Below are positions 39,318 through 53,571 of a stretch of DNA of 64,000 bases, piece after piece. Location: assembly GCF_021155775.2 (NCBI RefSeq), contig NC_060236.1:29650238-29714237 (forward strand). The letters are read 5' to 3'. Position 1 is the stretch's first letter; each line of letters begins with the position of its first letter. The DNA is from Neodiprion pinetum (lineage: Eukaryota > Arthropoda > Insecta > Hymenoptera > Diprionidae). A program made the position numbers and the translations under genes. Under the pieces are notes generated by a model that saw only the letters and a list, made by a program, of their open reading frames with translations, made no database searches and was not told the origin of the DNA.

Positions 39318-42300
39318 ATTTCGCGACGCGTGTAAAGACTGTACCACGAATAACACCAATAAATGGAACACAAGGGAGGGAGGGAGTCAGGCAGGCAGGC
39401 ATGCATGAATCTGCCCGAGTAAATTTAAGTGAGAAGATTACAGGGTTGTTTTATTCTAGAGATATTTTTTACGATTTTAAACGTTTCTACAGTAGTCAAT
39501 AAATTATAAACATTTTTTCTACATCGTAGGTTATTGCCGTCTGTTGTTTTATCCCATATTATACGTATGTTCTTTGATTCGTCGATATTGCAGGGCTTCG
39601 GTTCAACCTTATTATTTATTCGTAGTTTTTTTTTTTTTTTTGTTTTCACTTCGTTTCACCCCTTTTCGTACTCCATCGCCGCAATCAAACTAAGCATAGC
39701 TTTGGAATAATCGAGTTATCGATCTCTCATCCCACGCGTATTATCAACGGAGTATAGGTTGTTAGTTTTTTCGGTTGTTTGCAGAATTACCTTACCGTAA
39801 TTAAAAAGTTGCTTTGTTATCGGCGTTATGTAGGTAATTGCAACGTTGTTACCGACGCATGGTATAAACTTATCGACTCGGCATTTCGCAAACGTTTTCC
39901 TTCCATTGTGTGGTTGAACATATTTAACATTGAAATTTTTTTTAGTATAAGTTTGAGGCGTTAATTGTTTGAGATTGTATGCGATTGGTGTATATCGGTA
40001 AAAAGAAGAACACGTTGTCTATTCTTTGTCGAACGCCAGGTGTCGCTGCCATATTGAACCGTAGGTTGAAGTGCACAGTGAAGATGAATTCCAGTTAATA
40101 AACAAAAAGTTAAAGCGTGGAAATATATATTATACATTTTCCGTATCTGATTACAATGCTATCATGATTGCAAATGACATGAGTGCTAATTTCACATCAA
40201 AGCCAATGAACAAAACTTTTGCCTGACTGTTAATCAGGTGACATTCGGATTGATCATAGAAAACAAATGATTACTTATTACAATTACGAGAGAATTAATT
40301 GATAACATTTTTAGTTCCAAATCATGTTTGTTCGCTTATAAATCTCGAGAGAAACAAGTGAAAATTTTTATTTAATTGCGAAACGCAACGAGACCGTTTG
40401 TCCATGTCCTCCCTGATCATCTACAATCTGGATTAATCTGCTTACGTCTTCCATTTATTCACGTGATTCCAATAATACACTAGGAATTTCAAATTTTACC
40501 ATAAAACCCAGGTGAAAATCATTTGTATAATGAAGACACTGTACTTAAAAGTTCCTCCGAAAGCCTGGAAAATTCTATGAATCGGGACTCTCTGGGGGTG
40601 TAGAGAAAAAAAAAATGGTGGAATCCCAAGTCGTATAAAAAGCGTTCCAACAGAAATATAAAGATGTTCCAACGAAATTCAAACCTCATCGAAAAAACTG
40701 AAAAATTGAAAACTGAATCAATCAAGAAGTCGGAACGTTTCAGAGAACAACGATTATATATATATATATTTTTTTCCAATTTATGCAGTCACCGATTTCA
40801 TCACGTCTTCACAAAATGAGCTAGAACATTTCGTAGAAATACATCTAAACTGATCTGCAATTTCAGAGTTCCCTGCAGTGATGTGTTTTGTCGAAGAAAA
40901 ATTTTACCAGTCGAAAAAAAGGAGGATAAAAAATTCGATCTGCCCAAAATGCTAATTTTTTTTTGATTTTTTGAACTAAATCGAAGCTTCCAGACAGCCC
41001 GAAACTCGCTCCAAAGACGGCCACTGATCTTCGTCCCCGCTCGTGTAGTCTTTATGGCAATTATTATCGTGCCAAGGATTTGTACACACATTTATGCGCC
41101 GTGGGCCCAAATAAGATGCACGTTATAGTACGACAACGATATTTCTAAGCCGACGTATGATTGCGTCTGATTATACGAATTAGATCGATCATTGCCTTGT
41201 CTAGCCGCCGTCTCGCCCGGCGATTGGCAACAAGTAAATATTGTCTACCTATGTAAAGAATAACCTGACCCCGCATCGGTACTGTAATCGTTCTCATATC
41301 TCTCCAAAGTGCATACTTATACCCACATGTTGTTTGCCATAATAAATTGCGGTTACTTACCTCTAATCCCTCTCTCTTTTTATATCACCTTTTTTCATCC
41401 ACTTTATACGTATAAGCTTTTTCTCGTCACGTTCACTTCGTCAGTCAAATTTTTTCAATTCATTCATACAACTCCAATCATTTCAAAAGGTTCGTCAATT
41501 CAACATCAACACTTTTTCACAAGATACGGTGGTTATCCTAAAATTATAGGAAAATTGAAGGAAATAAAACAGAAATCAAAAACAAGAGCTCGTGGAACCA
41601 TTTTTCACATCAAATCACGTTAAAACGTTAAGAAATCTGGAGAGTTTATTCGATTTCGCTCTGAGACGAGTAATATTTAGGGCAATTTTTTATACCACCA
41701 ATTATCACTCTGGTATCGTTAAATCTACTATTAAGTCTTCAAGATTGCGCCGATATTGACTCTAATCGAGAAATATGAACATTTAATTAACTATCAAGAA
41801 AAAAAAATCCATCTGTTTCAGAGAATTTATGATACAGTGTTCCAATTAAAATAAGCCATCGTATATCAGATATAAACGAGGCTGCCGAATTTCTCACCGT
41901 TTTAAAGCGATTCACAATTTTACTGTTAGTCCATTTTCTTTCCATTTCTAGGATAATCAGCGTGGCTGACGAATATAATAATTTGACAAACACATGATCG
42001 AAGAAAAATGTACGAATCCCAATCGTTACATACAACATCCGTAATCGATATTCGTTTGATTCGGATAATTCAAAGCAATAAATAATAATAATAATTTGTC
42101 CTTATTTCAATAAATTGAAAAATCGAAAATGGCGTCTATTCGCCAATTTATTGCCCCCCATCGCTCCCTGATTTGAAAATTATAAAAAAAGAAACCGATT
42201 CAGAAGAATAACTAAAATTAAAATAGTTGGATGAATCAGTATCGTTAAAATAGTTTAATAATTTCGAACTGCAGTGCAAGGAGTGCCGTCAGTAAAATCG

Positions 42301-42547
42301 GAATTTCGATAACCCTTGTTGTGCATATTGGATCGAATTGCGCCCGTGTATGCCGCATGCACGTATGCATGTACATTGTACACGGAGACAAGACCCTCCG
42401 GGTGTTCTGACTTTGAGAAACACCGTAAGTTAGGGTATTAGAGCGGCTATTAACGTATTGTACGGCCTCCGGAGTCCCGCGCCCTTTGCCTCCTGCCTTA
42501 CCCCCTTATCGTGCGTACGCAGTTCGTTTTACTCTCCTCTCCCCCCT

Positions 42548-42552
<5 letters not shown>

Positions 42553-42584
<32 letters not shown>

Positions 42585-42588
42585 TCTC
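42553..42588. repeat. (TC)n microsatellite
   Basis: Pyrimidine dinucleotide repeat within a wider CT-rich stretch (42530-42680). Confidence 0.9.
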
Positions 42589-45027
42589 GTATCGTTTTTT
42601 GTTCTTGTATTTTTTTCCCCTCTATCCTTCTTCGCCCGCGCATCGCACTCGTTTCCTCCCCTTTTTATTTTTATCCCGTTTCCTTATTCACCCCCAAAGG
42701 GGGGGCTGCGCGATGCGTGTCAGGTGCAACCCTACTCGCATGATGCAGGTGTAGTGTAACGGCTGCAGAGAAGAGTTGAACGGCGTCAAATAACCCGGCG
42801 AGTCTCCGTTTACGCTAGACCTGCAAATTCCCTACCCTCCCCCCCTCCCCCCCCCCCCCTTCCACCATCACACCCAATTCGTTCCCATTCGTACTACATG
42901 GGGTTGCTGCAGGGCGTGTTTCTTCTTCGTTACCTTCGCGAAGAAGGTGCCTTCTTCTTTTACCCTTACACTCGGCGTTGCATCCAGTCGGGGCTTCTGT
43001 GAGGAAAATTTTTCACCAACCGGGGGTTTGCGTCCGGGGACTTTTGCTCAGCTAGGAGATTGTAATTTACGTCTTTCGCGCGCGTGTATAACGTTGATAC
43101 ATACTTTATACGCTTGGCAGAAAATCGTGCAGGAACGGAGAAGAGATAGATGCTTCAATTGGAGCAAATAACCGTTGAACGTGACCTGATACACGTTTGC
43201 TTACGCTAAATCAATCGTTTATTCCTTTTACGTATCTTATACACGATTATACGTATGCGAGCTCGATGTTTAAGTATGCGATACTACACACACGCAACAA
43301 GCATACTGCGTAGAGGCATCCGCGAGAAGTCAACGTGTGTCCTGCGCGAAACTCATTACAGCGAAATCTTATTCAACTTTTTTTATTCTCAGACGCGCGT
43401 TCGCCGTCGGAACGATCTTATTTTCCTTTTCTTACTGTTGTACGTATATTCTCGTTCTTATATTCTTTTGCAAACGTGGTTTTACAAGTTGTTTTCTCCG
43501 TAAATTATCAGAGTCGTCTGTTTTACATTTTACACCTGTGAGACAATAATTTCGCCGTGAAATTGTCCACCGCAGTAGGTATAAATCCAAAGACGCGTGC
43601 AGTCGCGATATGCAAATGGAAAGGGAAGACGTTAATTATACACTTTTACTACATTTTTGCGACGGGCGATGATTTGTCACCCGCTGTAGTGTCTCCGTCT
43701 CATTGGTTGGTTGAAATCGATGCGCGGAGTGGCTGCGCGCAGGGTCAGTCGAATCCCGACCGCCGAGGCGTTCACATCCTAGTTTTCCGCCGAAACTGAA
43801 GCTGAAAGTTTCGATTTTTCGTTACCCTTCATCATCCTGCGAATCCTCGCCTCGATGGTTTTTCAATCCCTTGAACGATTTCTTGGGTTTTGGTTAAACC
43901 TGAATCGAAAAGATGATGAAAAAGTGTCGTAAATTTCAGGCGAAAGATTCTCAAAGCTGTAATATATACACATGATACTGAAATACACTTAACTGGATTA
44001 TTGAAGTTGTGCATCGCCTTGGTACGCTTATCAATCACGTGTATTGAGAGAGGGAGCACCGCAGTGGCGGACTAAGATTAATAACACTTTTCGATAAATG
44101 CACAATAAATCTGAATGGCTAATTATATTATACACATCGTACACACACGCGTATTACGTACAACAAGCGTGAGCTGCGTCGCAAAATAATGCGCTCAATA
44201 CATGCGTCTATACGTACCTATAACTTATATTTCGAGGGGGGAGAAGAAAGCAAGATTCAAGTTTTTGCCTTCGGGTTTCTACATAAATTTATCGTACGTG
44301 CAGCCTACGGGCAATACCAGATTCTGTGGGACATTTGCGTGAGGAATGCCTCTGACCCTCTGACGATCAATTACAACACATTGTATCCATATCATAAACG
44401 CATTGCGTTATTATTTTCGTTCGCAAATTTAACAATAATAATATACCGCATACATTAATACAGCCAGGTTAATGTAACATGGAACAACAATTAACCCCAC
44501 ATTTGCATAGTGTATAGACATGTACTCTTTAGTGGTTTTGAAAATTGTAAAAATACTTTATGAAAAGTTAGTTTGATCAAAGATTGGTGTTTTGACAATT
44601 TCTTTTTCATCCATAATCCGAGCGGAAGTGAAATAATATAAAAAACTACACGCACCCCGCGAAGATTCGTAGAAAATAGTATTTAAAATCTGATTTTAAT
44701 GTCTATGTATATACGGTGATAACTACCCAAGAGGGAATTCCCCGGGGTAATTTCAACCCTCGTGATCAGGGCGAAACAACTTGGTATACCCGTACAGGTA
44801 CACGATTCTAATCGTGCAGTTCTATGTCAATTTCTGAGAATCTCGCCCGCGTCGTCTTACTTTTCGATGCAAATTACGCTCAGGCACGCATAGACGTTCT
44901 TTCAGCCCAGTGCAATAACTGTGAGCTTTAATAACACGACGGGGAGAAGCTCTCCGCGATTCGTTATTGATAATACACCTGTGCATGCGCTCGGTCTATA
45001 CATACACATACATAAATATACATGTAT

Positions 45028-45040
45028 GTATATATATATA

Positions 45041-45080
<40 letters not shown>

Positions 45081-45096
45081 CATATATATACACACA
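45028..45096. repeat. Compound (TA)n(TG)n(TA)n microsatellite
   Basis: Alternating purine-pyrimidine tract of about 70 bp. Confidence 0.9.
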
Positions 45097-46192
45097 CCTA
45101 TGTAGAACGAACCTTAATCCGTAAATGCGTGACCCGCACGCGTAGGAGATATCAAATTACAGGGTGACTCAGATTTCGCAGTGACTATATACTGCAACGT
45201 TGAAGGGTTATGCATGTGACGTAGTCGTTGCAGCACTTTTCCTCTCTTCCTCTTTCCGTACTATTTCATCGGTGAGAAGTTCGAGCAATTTCTCCCGTTT
45301 ACAATATCCGCTACATTTTTTTTTTGTATTTTCATCGTCTTCTTTTTGGAAATTCAAATTAGGTATATAATGATAGGTAAAATAATTTTTTCCTTTCAAC
45401 CCACGTATATTAAGCAATTGTCCTTGTGCATAATAATTCGTTGTACCGATGAAATTTTTTCCCCGAGTTCCTTATTTTTTTAATTTATTTATTTATTTAT
45501 TTTTTTTTACCCCTTTCGAACCGTCAGTTTTCAGAATTGTTTGCAATCTCGCACGGGAACCGCGTGTATTTTCACCTTTATATTATTTTATACACGATAA
45601 CGGATTACCTACAGAGAATAAGAGAGAGCGGATATAGAATCCCGAAAAGGAATTTGAAAAACTGGCGGTTTAAAAAGAAAATTATAAATAAATTCTCAAA
45701 CATACATATATATATATACACCAACAAACCAACGGCGGAATCGTTTAGACGGAGTTGCAGTTAGACGCGTATCGTGAAACTGTAATTCAAATTATCCCCG
45801 TCTATTTTTTATCCCCCCACCCCGGCCTACTGATTCCGCCGTTATAGACAATATTGTTATCGTCTGCACGATTGGCATAAAATTGAGAGCACTGGCTCAA
45901 TTAACGACGAGACATATTACACACGATGTTGTATATTTATTCAACACATCCCATTCCGCATCGTTTTTTCTCGCTATGCATACATTGTATTAATATATGC
46001 ATCTACGTATGTACAACTGTCGTATGTATATCAGTTTGTGTATTCATGTATAATCATGTACCTTCTATCGAACGGGGCTAATAGTTCTTGGTCAAACGAC
46101 CGCAGAAGATACACATCTTTGTGACAAACAATATGTAATTGTTATACATACGTGTATTAATAATCGTATATGTTTGTATATATGTCATATTC

Positions 46193-46219
<27 letters not shown>
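46193..46219. repeat. (AT)n microsatellite
   Basis: Pure AT dinucleotide run. Confidence 0.9.
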
Positions 46220-46223
<4 letters not shown>

Positions 46224-46917
46224 TACGCATACATATCTCATGAAATCATTTCTGATTATTTATGCTATTTTCTTGTAATATGAAATGTTAATACATAACG
46301 GATCAATAGTTTTCAATTTCTCATAAATTCAATCTCTGCTGCAGCGATTTAATAGTTGTATTTACAGAGATTCGCGCAAATGTTTTCCACGAAATTCTTT
46401 TTGTTCGGTAAAATTTTACATCTATATGTACGTATATATATATGTATGTATATATGTATATTAAATAAATTATACATCATTCCTGATTGATCGGTTGACT
46501 TTTATTTGTATTTTTAATAAAGTTACGTGTATAAATTAATTTCTATATATACTAATAATAATAATAATAATAGTAGTACGGGCTAATAATTCCATATCTA
46601 TAATTCTTATAGAATTTTTACGTCTTTAAATAATAATAATCGTAGCAAAGAAATGTACTTCATGAAAATTGATCGTAATATTATAACTAATGTTATATTT
46701 TCATTAACGCATGCACGTTTAATCACGCCGTGACTCTGATTTAAGAATCAATTTTTCGTTATTCACGGTATCGATTGATTAAAATTTAATTTTTCATACC
46801 AAATTCAACTTGCTTACCGTTTTTCTTCTCGTGTTTTAAGCATTTACAATATTACGTTGTATAATATGTACAAAAATTGTTTATTCATCCGAGAAATCAA
46901 AATCCGTTTACATTATA

Positions 46918-46918
<1 letters not shown>

Positions 46919-46955
<37 letters not shown>
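46919..46955. repeat. (TA)n microsatellite followed by poly-T
   Basis: Pure TA run ending in ten T residues. Confidence 0.9.
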
Positions 46956-46964
<9 letters not shown>

Positions 46965-48289
46965 TTACCTCTGCAAACTTATCCCTCCTATTTTTTTTCT
47001 TTTTTTTTCTATTACTGCATTGTTTACGCTGTATAATAATAGTAATAATATTAATAAAAAAATAACAATGATAGATGGAGTAATGCTAATAAATTCCATA
47101 CCGCACACAGCCCATCGCTATTTCACATACCTAGAATGACATAAAAAATCTTTAAAACAGGACACTTGTTATATATATATGTGTAAAACGCATAAATCCA
47201 TACGGCAAATCGATCATTCAAACTTGGACAGGCACACGGAACTTTATGTGTACAATTGTTTAATTATTTATTCTTGTAACTATTCACTATATTCCTATAT
47301 AGGTATATCATATGTCATTATGTTGTATATTGCGGGGTACACTCGAAAACGAAAGAGAAACGAAACAAAAATCTCTACGTTATCGTTAATTGTCGTTATT
47401 ATTACTATTATTATTGCCGGGTTTGATTTCTTTTTTTTTTTTTTGCCTTACTCTTTTCCATATTTCTCCAAATCTGTACATAGGTATGTAATAAATTTCT
47501 TGGGTGATGCTTCCCAATCTAAGAACGACGAATCTCGGGAAAAAAAATTCGTCCCAATGAAATCGATTTCCTTCATGAATAAATAATATAAAATTTTACG
47601 ATTAGGCTCGCGATTTGATCTTCATTCCGGCTTTCTCTTTCAAAATTTTTTTACCGAAAGCTTTAGAATTTTCATTAGAAAATTAATGAATTTGTGTTGC
47701 ATGTGTGATAAGTCTGTGTAATGATTTGTCCCTAAAAACGTTGACAACGAATCTACATGGCGATGTATAATGAAAATGGGCTTCAATGAAAACAATTGAT
47801 TAAAATCAACGAATAACAAAATTGTCGAGGGTTTTCAGTATATATATATATAGGTATGTGTATATGATTGTAAAATCGAGTGTACATAATTTTTGCGCGT
47901 GAATCGTCTGTCAGTGTGGTGAAAAAAAAAGGAAAGAGGAAAAGAGAAAAATATTCCTCTTCAGAGTTGAACGAAACTCTGGTGTAATTATTTTTTTTTT
48001 TTTAATAATATCGGGACGCTATAATAGGAACTTAATATTCACCATTAGTTGCCCGAACTTTATATATACTTTCTATATGTATAGGTGTATATATATAGTA
48101 TAGTATACGTATTTATATGGGCGAGTAGGTACGAGTGCATCGTCTATATAGGTACATACATGTGTAATAATATCATTATTGTATACATATTATGCCATTA
48201 TGGTATGTATAGTAATATGTTAAAACTATCGATAGATCTGCTTGTACAAAAAATTTATTTGTATAACCTATATACGCACGTACATATGC

Positions 48290-48292
<3 letters not shown>

Positions 48293-48324
<32 letters not shown>
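48293..48324. repeat. (TA)n microsatellite
   Basis: Pure TA dinucleotide run in the region downstream of myoglianin. Confidence 0.9.
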
Positions 48325-48325
<1 letters not shown>

Positions 48326-48924
48326 TGTACGTATGTATGCATGTACGTATGTATATATTTGTTTATTTCCGTTTTAGTTGAGTTGAATTGATATCTCGTC
48401 ATAACATCTATACATGCTATACCTACTTATTGCATTATAAAGAGTCTTAAATTAAGCGTTTCATTCGCGTCATTCACCTTCGTAAATTATGATGTCCAAT
48501 GATTTTTAATATTAATATTTTACTCGCAAAAAGTACACACGTATAGCGTTGTTAGACACTTCAATTCAGTGGAAACACCCGTAGTTTGAGTATTCCAACG
48601 TGAGTCGTTTACAGATTGTAAACCGTAATATAAAGGCATCAGCCACGTTAATATTTTCGTAGAGTTGCACTGCATAAGGTCGCGACGTTCAGGCCTCGAG
48701 AAAGATCATCTACCAGGTATACCAATCCATGGGATTCGGTAAAACGTGACGTTTATCCCTGCAGTGGAATCCTTTCCCTTCGACTGCCGGTCCCCTCAAT
48801 GATTAATTCTCCGTTTCTACTGTTTTTCATGTTTTGCATCATCTTCTTCTTCTTCTTCTTCTTCTTTTTACCTACATATATTATTATTCGCACAATTCGG
48901 ATGCATCGATTCGGTAGAAATTGA

Positions 48925-51900
48925 CTAGGAACATCCACAACGTTCGACGACCATCCCCGGTATTTTAGTGAACACTATTTGGTACTCGCTGTCGAAGTAT
49001 AGCATCGAGATTTGCGACATTCTACGCGCTGTGCAACATGGTCCGGAGTTGTGCGGTGGCTCGGCCAAGCTCACTATGTGCGTGTTTGGGTATTCCGTCA
49101 AAAATGCCAACGGACAATCGCCGGAACAATAGTTGGCATCGTATCTGCAACACCGAAATAAAAACAGACCCGTTTTTGTAACTTCAAACGATTCGCGCAA
49201 ACTCCAACTCCTTGACACTGTTTATATTGTCGATATTTGGATATTTCGCGAAATGAAAAACAGCGATAAGAGTGGACGGTTAACAATTTCCGACCTGTGT
49301 TAGATTGACATTGGATAAAAAGATTTTCGCCTACCGAGAGAAAACGGTTATAAACTGGGTCAGACATGATGAGAATTTTTTCAGGTTAAGTTTATCTCGA
49401 ACAATCAATGTCTCGGAAAACTTTTATTGCCAACTTACCGATTACCGATCACTGCCTAACTTCGCTCACTTGACGCACGATAGTTTGGGGCTTAGAGCAT
49501 ATACAGTAATGCTCTAAGGTGTCGGGTCAGATGTTTCCTTTCGAGTCAAGTTGGCACCACTGTCGTGGTAAGATCTCGCCGACCAATGAAATTCGATTAT
49601 TCCGCGCATGCGCACTAGGCCAGCAAAGTTTTACCGTTTCCTCTCGGAGTTCGGGGGATCCTCGACTCTATTATTTACCACGCGTTGTTAACGAACGATT
49701 GTAGAGAGAAAGACACTCACCTTTTAGGCGCGATGATCCAGTCCCACCCAAACTTCTCGAAATCGACGGTAAGCTTGTAGCGGCAGCAACGCGACTCCTG
49801 ACTCGCCTCGTCGCAGTTTAGTCCAACGGTCCTCTTGATCCTGCCGCTCCGCCTCGAGTCGAGATCCTCGATCTCTACATCGAGGTAAGGCGTGTGTTCG
49901 GCGTCCGGATCGAGCTCGATCAGCTTGGAGTTGGCGGCCCTTCTGTGCCCGGTCGAACCGGCCTGGAGCTTTATCGCCACCCCGAGGTTGTCGCGGGGGT
50001 GTTTGAACCACAGGGCCACCATCCTCTTCACGTCTATGACTATCCAGTCGCCGTTCCTCTCGGGTCGCGGGTGCTTTGTCGTCAACTGCGGGCCCAGAAG
50101 CGGCCCCCCGTTTTCCGAGCTCCCCTTCAGGATCCTCTGGAGCGTGACGGTGACCGGACCCCTCGCGTTCTCCTGCTGGAACCCGGACCTGATTACCTCG
50201 CGATCGGGACTCTCGTGGTCGCTGCCCCAGACCCAAAGCGAGAGCTTGGCTTCCCGAACTCGGTGCTGGACTATCTTGTCCGAGAATTTGAAGTACAGGA
50301 CGTCCAGGTTCCCCTTGGCGTGTCGCAGCCGCGGATCTGGAAGAAAAATTAGCATAGATTTTTATTCCCATATACCTTTACCTGTCGTGCGGAAAGCTGA
50401 TAGTTTTTTTTTTTTCTTTCTTGCTTTCTTTTCTTATACCCATTGTTAAACGTACAGCCGCGAAACAATCTCTTGCGACGGTAACTTACTGTGCTAAACT
50501 TTAAAACTTCCAAAGCGATAATACGTGACGACCGGGAAATCGGGAGGCACGTTTCGCGGACGGTTGTTTCATATTCGCAAACCTTTACTATCAGCTTTTT
50601 TACCCGACAAGACCTACTTACGTCCGTTGCGACACGAATTGTAACACGTAGATTTCTCCGGTCACCGATTGTTATACATTTAGGTACGTAACTTTCAGAG
50701 ACGGCGGATTTACGCGGCTGTCGTTCTATTTTAGCACGCGAAATTTCTCAACTTTGCGAACGCGTGAGATGAAAAAAAACGAGAATGAATTCTACGTCGT
50801 TTGATTAATGCTGGCAAGATTCTTGCTTCTTTTTTCTTTTCCCCTCTTCTGTCCCCCTCGCTCTTGTCGCTTTTTACCTCCAAACAACGATCTGCAGTGA
50901 TTTGCAAGAATTTTTTCTCCACCGCGTACTATATATAATAATTATCTAAACGTACTAAACTTTCCGATTAGATAAACTCATACACGCGTTATGAATTCCG
51001 TGACTCGATTGAACTTTGTCAGACTTGGAGGCGTTGAAATTTCGGCTAATCATAACGTCATTAATTCCCACGTTATCTCCTTATTTCGCATTTACACGCG
51101 GTTTTATTATCCTATCAAGTATAACATTATACATGTAAAAATAGTTACCCGGAGGCCAAATCGAAACGGCGAAAAATCGCAAAATACGAAATAGGTATAC
51201 GTATGTGCAGAAGGTGGAAAGCGGAATTGGAAAAAACTGCGTGACGATTCAGAATAAATTCGCACGGCCAGAATTATTATGTGTAGGGGATGCTAGTTGC
51301 GTTCGGCGAGAAATCTCGGTAGGCAGAAGACGCCGAGACACCGGCTCAGGTTTAAATATAGTATACCTATAAAAGCATTACTCTGAACAACGACGGGCCG
51401 GTCAGTCGCTCGAGTATGAGGCCTCGGTATTTAAACTGGTGCAGTAGAGGAAACGATTGCATTTTGCCTGCTTTTCATTCCGTCCTTTGTACGCAGAGAT
51501 TTCTATGACAAGTGACGATGCAACAGGGGGATGCAAATTGTCGAAAGATGCTTTCACGCGTTGGCAATAACAATTCGAATCATTTGATGACATTTCCTTC
51601 GTGAGCTTGCATAAGGTATACAGTCTCTTCTCACTTCAGGCGTATCGCGAATCTATGGTCCGAATTATGTGCCACACATCCATTTTCTAGACAGTTGCCA
51701 AGGTTCATTGGCAGCCCGATCGTACAATAGATTATTAACATTTTCCCCAACGATCTTACACACATGTATTATACATTGTACGCGAGATGCTGGGCTTCGC
51801 GAATTTTCGTATTTTCAAGATGATCGAATAGTGCGTTTTGTAAGATATAATGGCCACGTGTCGGCCCTGTAATTTCCAGGTCACGAATTGTTATCTTTCA

Positions 51901-53531
51901 CTTCCTACCCTGAGGTCGCGTTATTCTAACCGCATGACGACGATAAAAATTCACATCAAATTTTTATTACCCGACCAGTTTTAGTATACACAGATGCACA
52001 TACATGTATGTACGCTGTACGCGTAAGCTATCTGCATATAATTAAAACCCAGCGCTGATTAATCACCGAAGATGATCATCATCTGCAACTTTGATGTGAT
52101 GGAATGTGATGTGACGTACGTGTCTCTTTTTTTTTCTTTGCTCGGTGTACCCTCAAATCTTACGTATATAATATCTATTTCTTCATATAATGTTTCTATC
52201 CGGAAATTCGTGACAAGATTTTCAAAAGTTTTTCGTAACAAACGAATCTTTTGCAGCTGATCAAGATCCTACAAAGTCAGCCAAGGGTGAAGATTTGTTA
52301 ATTTCTTGATATCTTTTCTATTTAAAAATTTTTTTTTGCCTTCTTCCCAAGTTTTCTACTAAGTTAAAGTTAGGAACGTTATCGTTGCGAAACATTGAGG
52401 AGAAAAGATCACTATTCTCTTAATTTTACAATTATTTTGAAGGAATTAAGATTTCGAAATACGAGTATTGTTAGTGTATATTGCTTAACAATGGTTTACT
52501 GAATTTCAAACAATTCCAAAATCGCGAAATAACGGTTTTTTCTCAGCGTGAATCGTTACGAAGACGTTACTAACTTTAATATGATAGTTTTTTTCCCCTT
52601 CAAGGAAGTTCAAATACCCGGTAATCGTTCTCCATTCCACCCTCTATCATTTTTCTTATAAGCTCTGCGTTAAGATGTACACATATTCGATCAAAGATTT
52701 ATAATAAATGTACACACGTATGTACAAGCGCGAGTAAATGGGCTGCGCGATTGCGATTCGGTCCTTGGTGTGTTACAGCAAGGGTGGCAGAAGAACATTT
52801 AATTAAGCCATTTAATTTGCCTTGGAAAACAATGGTGATACGGGTGTATCGTATCTTTACTTATGTCTATAAATAAGCGAAGAATAATTGATACGACTTG
52901 ACCTCGTCGCGGTGCATCGGTGCAATTTTCACTCTCACTCTCTCCCTCTTTCGCAGCTGCTATCTCTTATTCCGATTCCTCGGTGAGTATCTTTGCGCAT
53001 ACAGTCGGTTCGATTCGTTGCTCCTTCGCAAACTCTCTCCCCCCACCCCGCCCACCCTCCTGTTTCACTACTTCATCCTCAACTATTTAAAAAACATCAC
53101 TCAACCCTTCTCGAAACATTCAGCGTTACAATGCAAAGACAACTCGCGGCAGCGACGAAGATAGGAAAAGCCTAACACCTAGCAGAGAGAAAGGGTGGAT
53201 AGATGGTGTATTTTGTTGTCGAGATAAAATCTTCGGCTTTCTCATTCTCGATATACCTATATTAGGTATGTCCGTGCGTCAATGTTAACCGATATTGTAA
53301 GGTTAGGTAAAGGGTAAAAGAAAAAACCTGAACAATATATCAATAATACATGAAATGTAATTTACGAAGCGCGCCCTCGGATATGGTTAAAATGTTTTTT
53401 TAGGATGTCCCGCACGTAGCCTATGGTAATGATGATAAAGGGACGAATGAGTGAACAAGAAAGAGAGCAAGCAGAATGAAGCTCGACGCGGTCGAAAAAA
53501 GAGGAGCAAAAAGTGGCGAAACCAAATATTG

Positions 53532-53571
<40 letters not shown>

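Larger units (their letters stand above)
35208..48924. other. 13.7-kb non-coding interval between the activin-like gene and myoglianin
   Basis: Contains the promoter and any 5'-UTR exons of the activin-like gene at its left end and the myoglianin 3' UTR at its right end. A donor-like site (GCAAG then GTGACT, near 35218) just upstream of the proposed start could end an untranslated exon. Open frames around 35.2-36.0, 37.1-37.7, 42.5-42.8 and 43.3 kb overlap one another in several frames, are low in complexity or lack any family motif, and are not called. The interval carries many microsatellites. Confidence 0.5.

Noticed and set aside
39124..39408. Proline-rich frame MVVGYMPRG followed by poly-Pro
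   Set aside because: Runs through a CCG microsatellite. Equally long frames appear on the opposite strand.
45159..45190. TACAGGGTGACTCAG motif similar to the ends of the TA-flanked MITEs
   Set aside because: No inverted partner end was found nearby, so an element cannot be supported.
49724..50371. Long Arg-rich open frame on the minus strand overlapping myoglianin exon 2
   Set aside because: It is the shifted frame of a GC-rich coding exon. The true frame carries the furin site and the GDF8-type cysteine pattern.
49892..50449. Antisense open frames across myoglianin exon 2
   Set aside because: Mirror frames of the coding exon with no family features.
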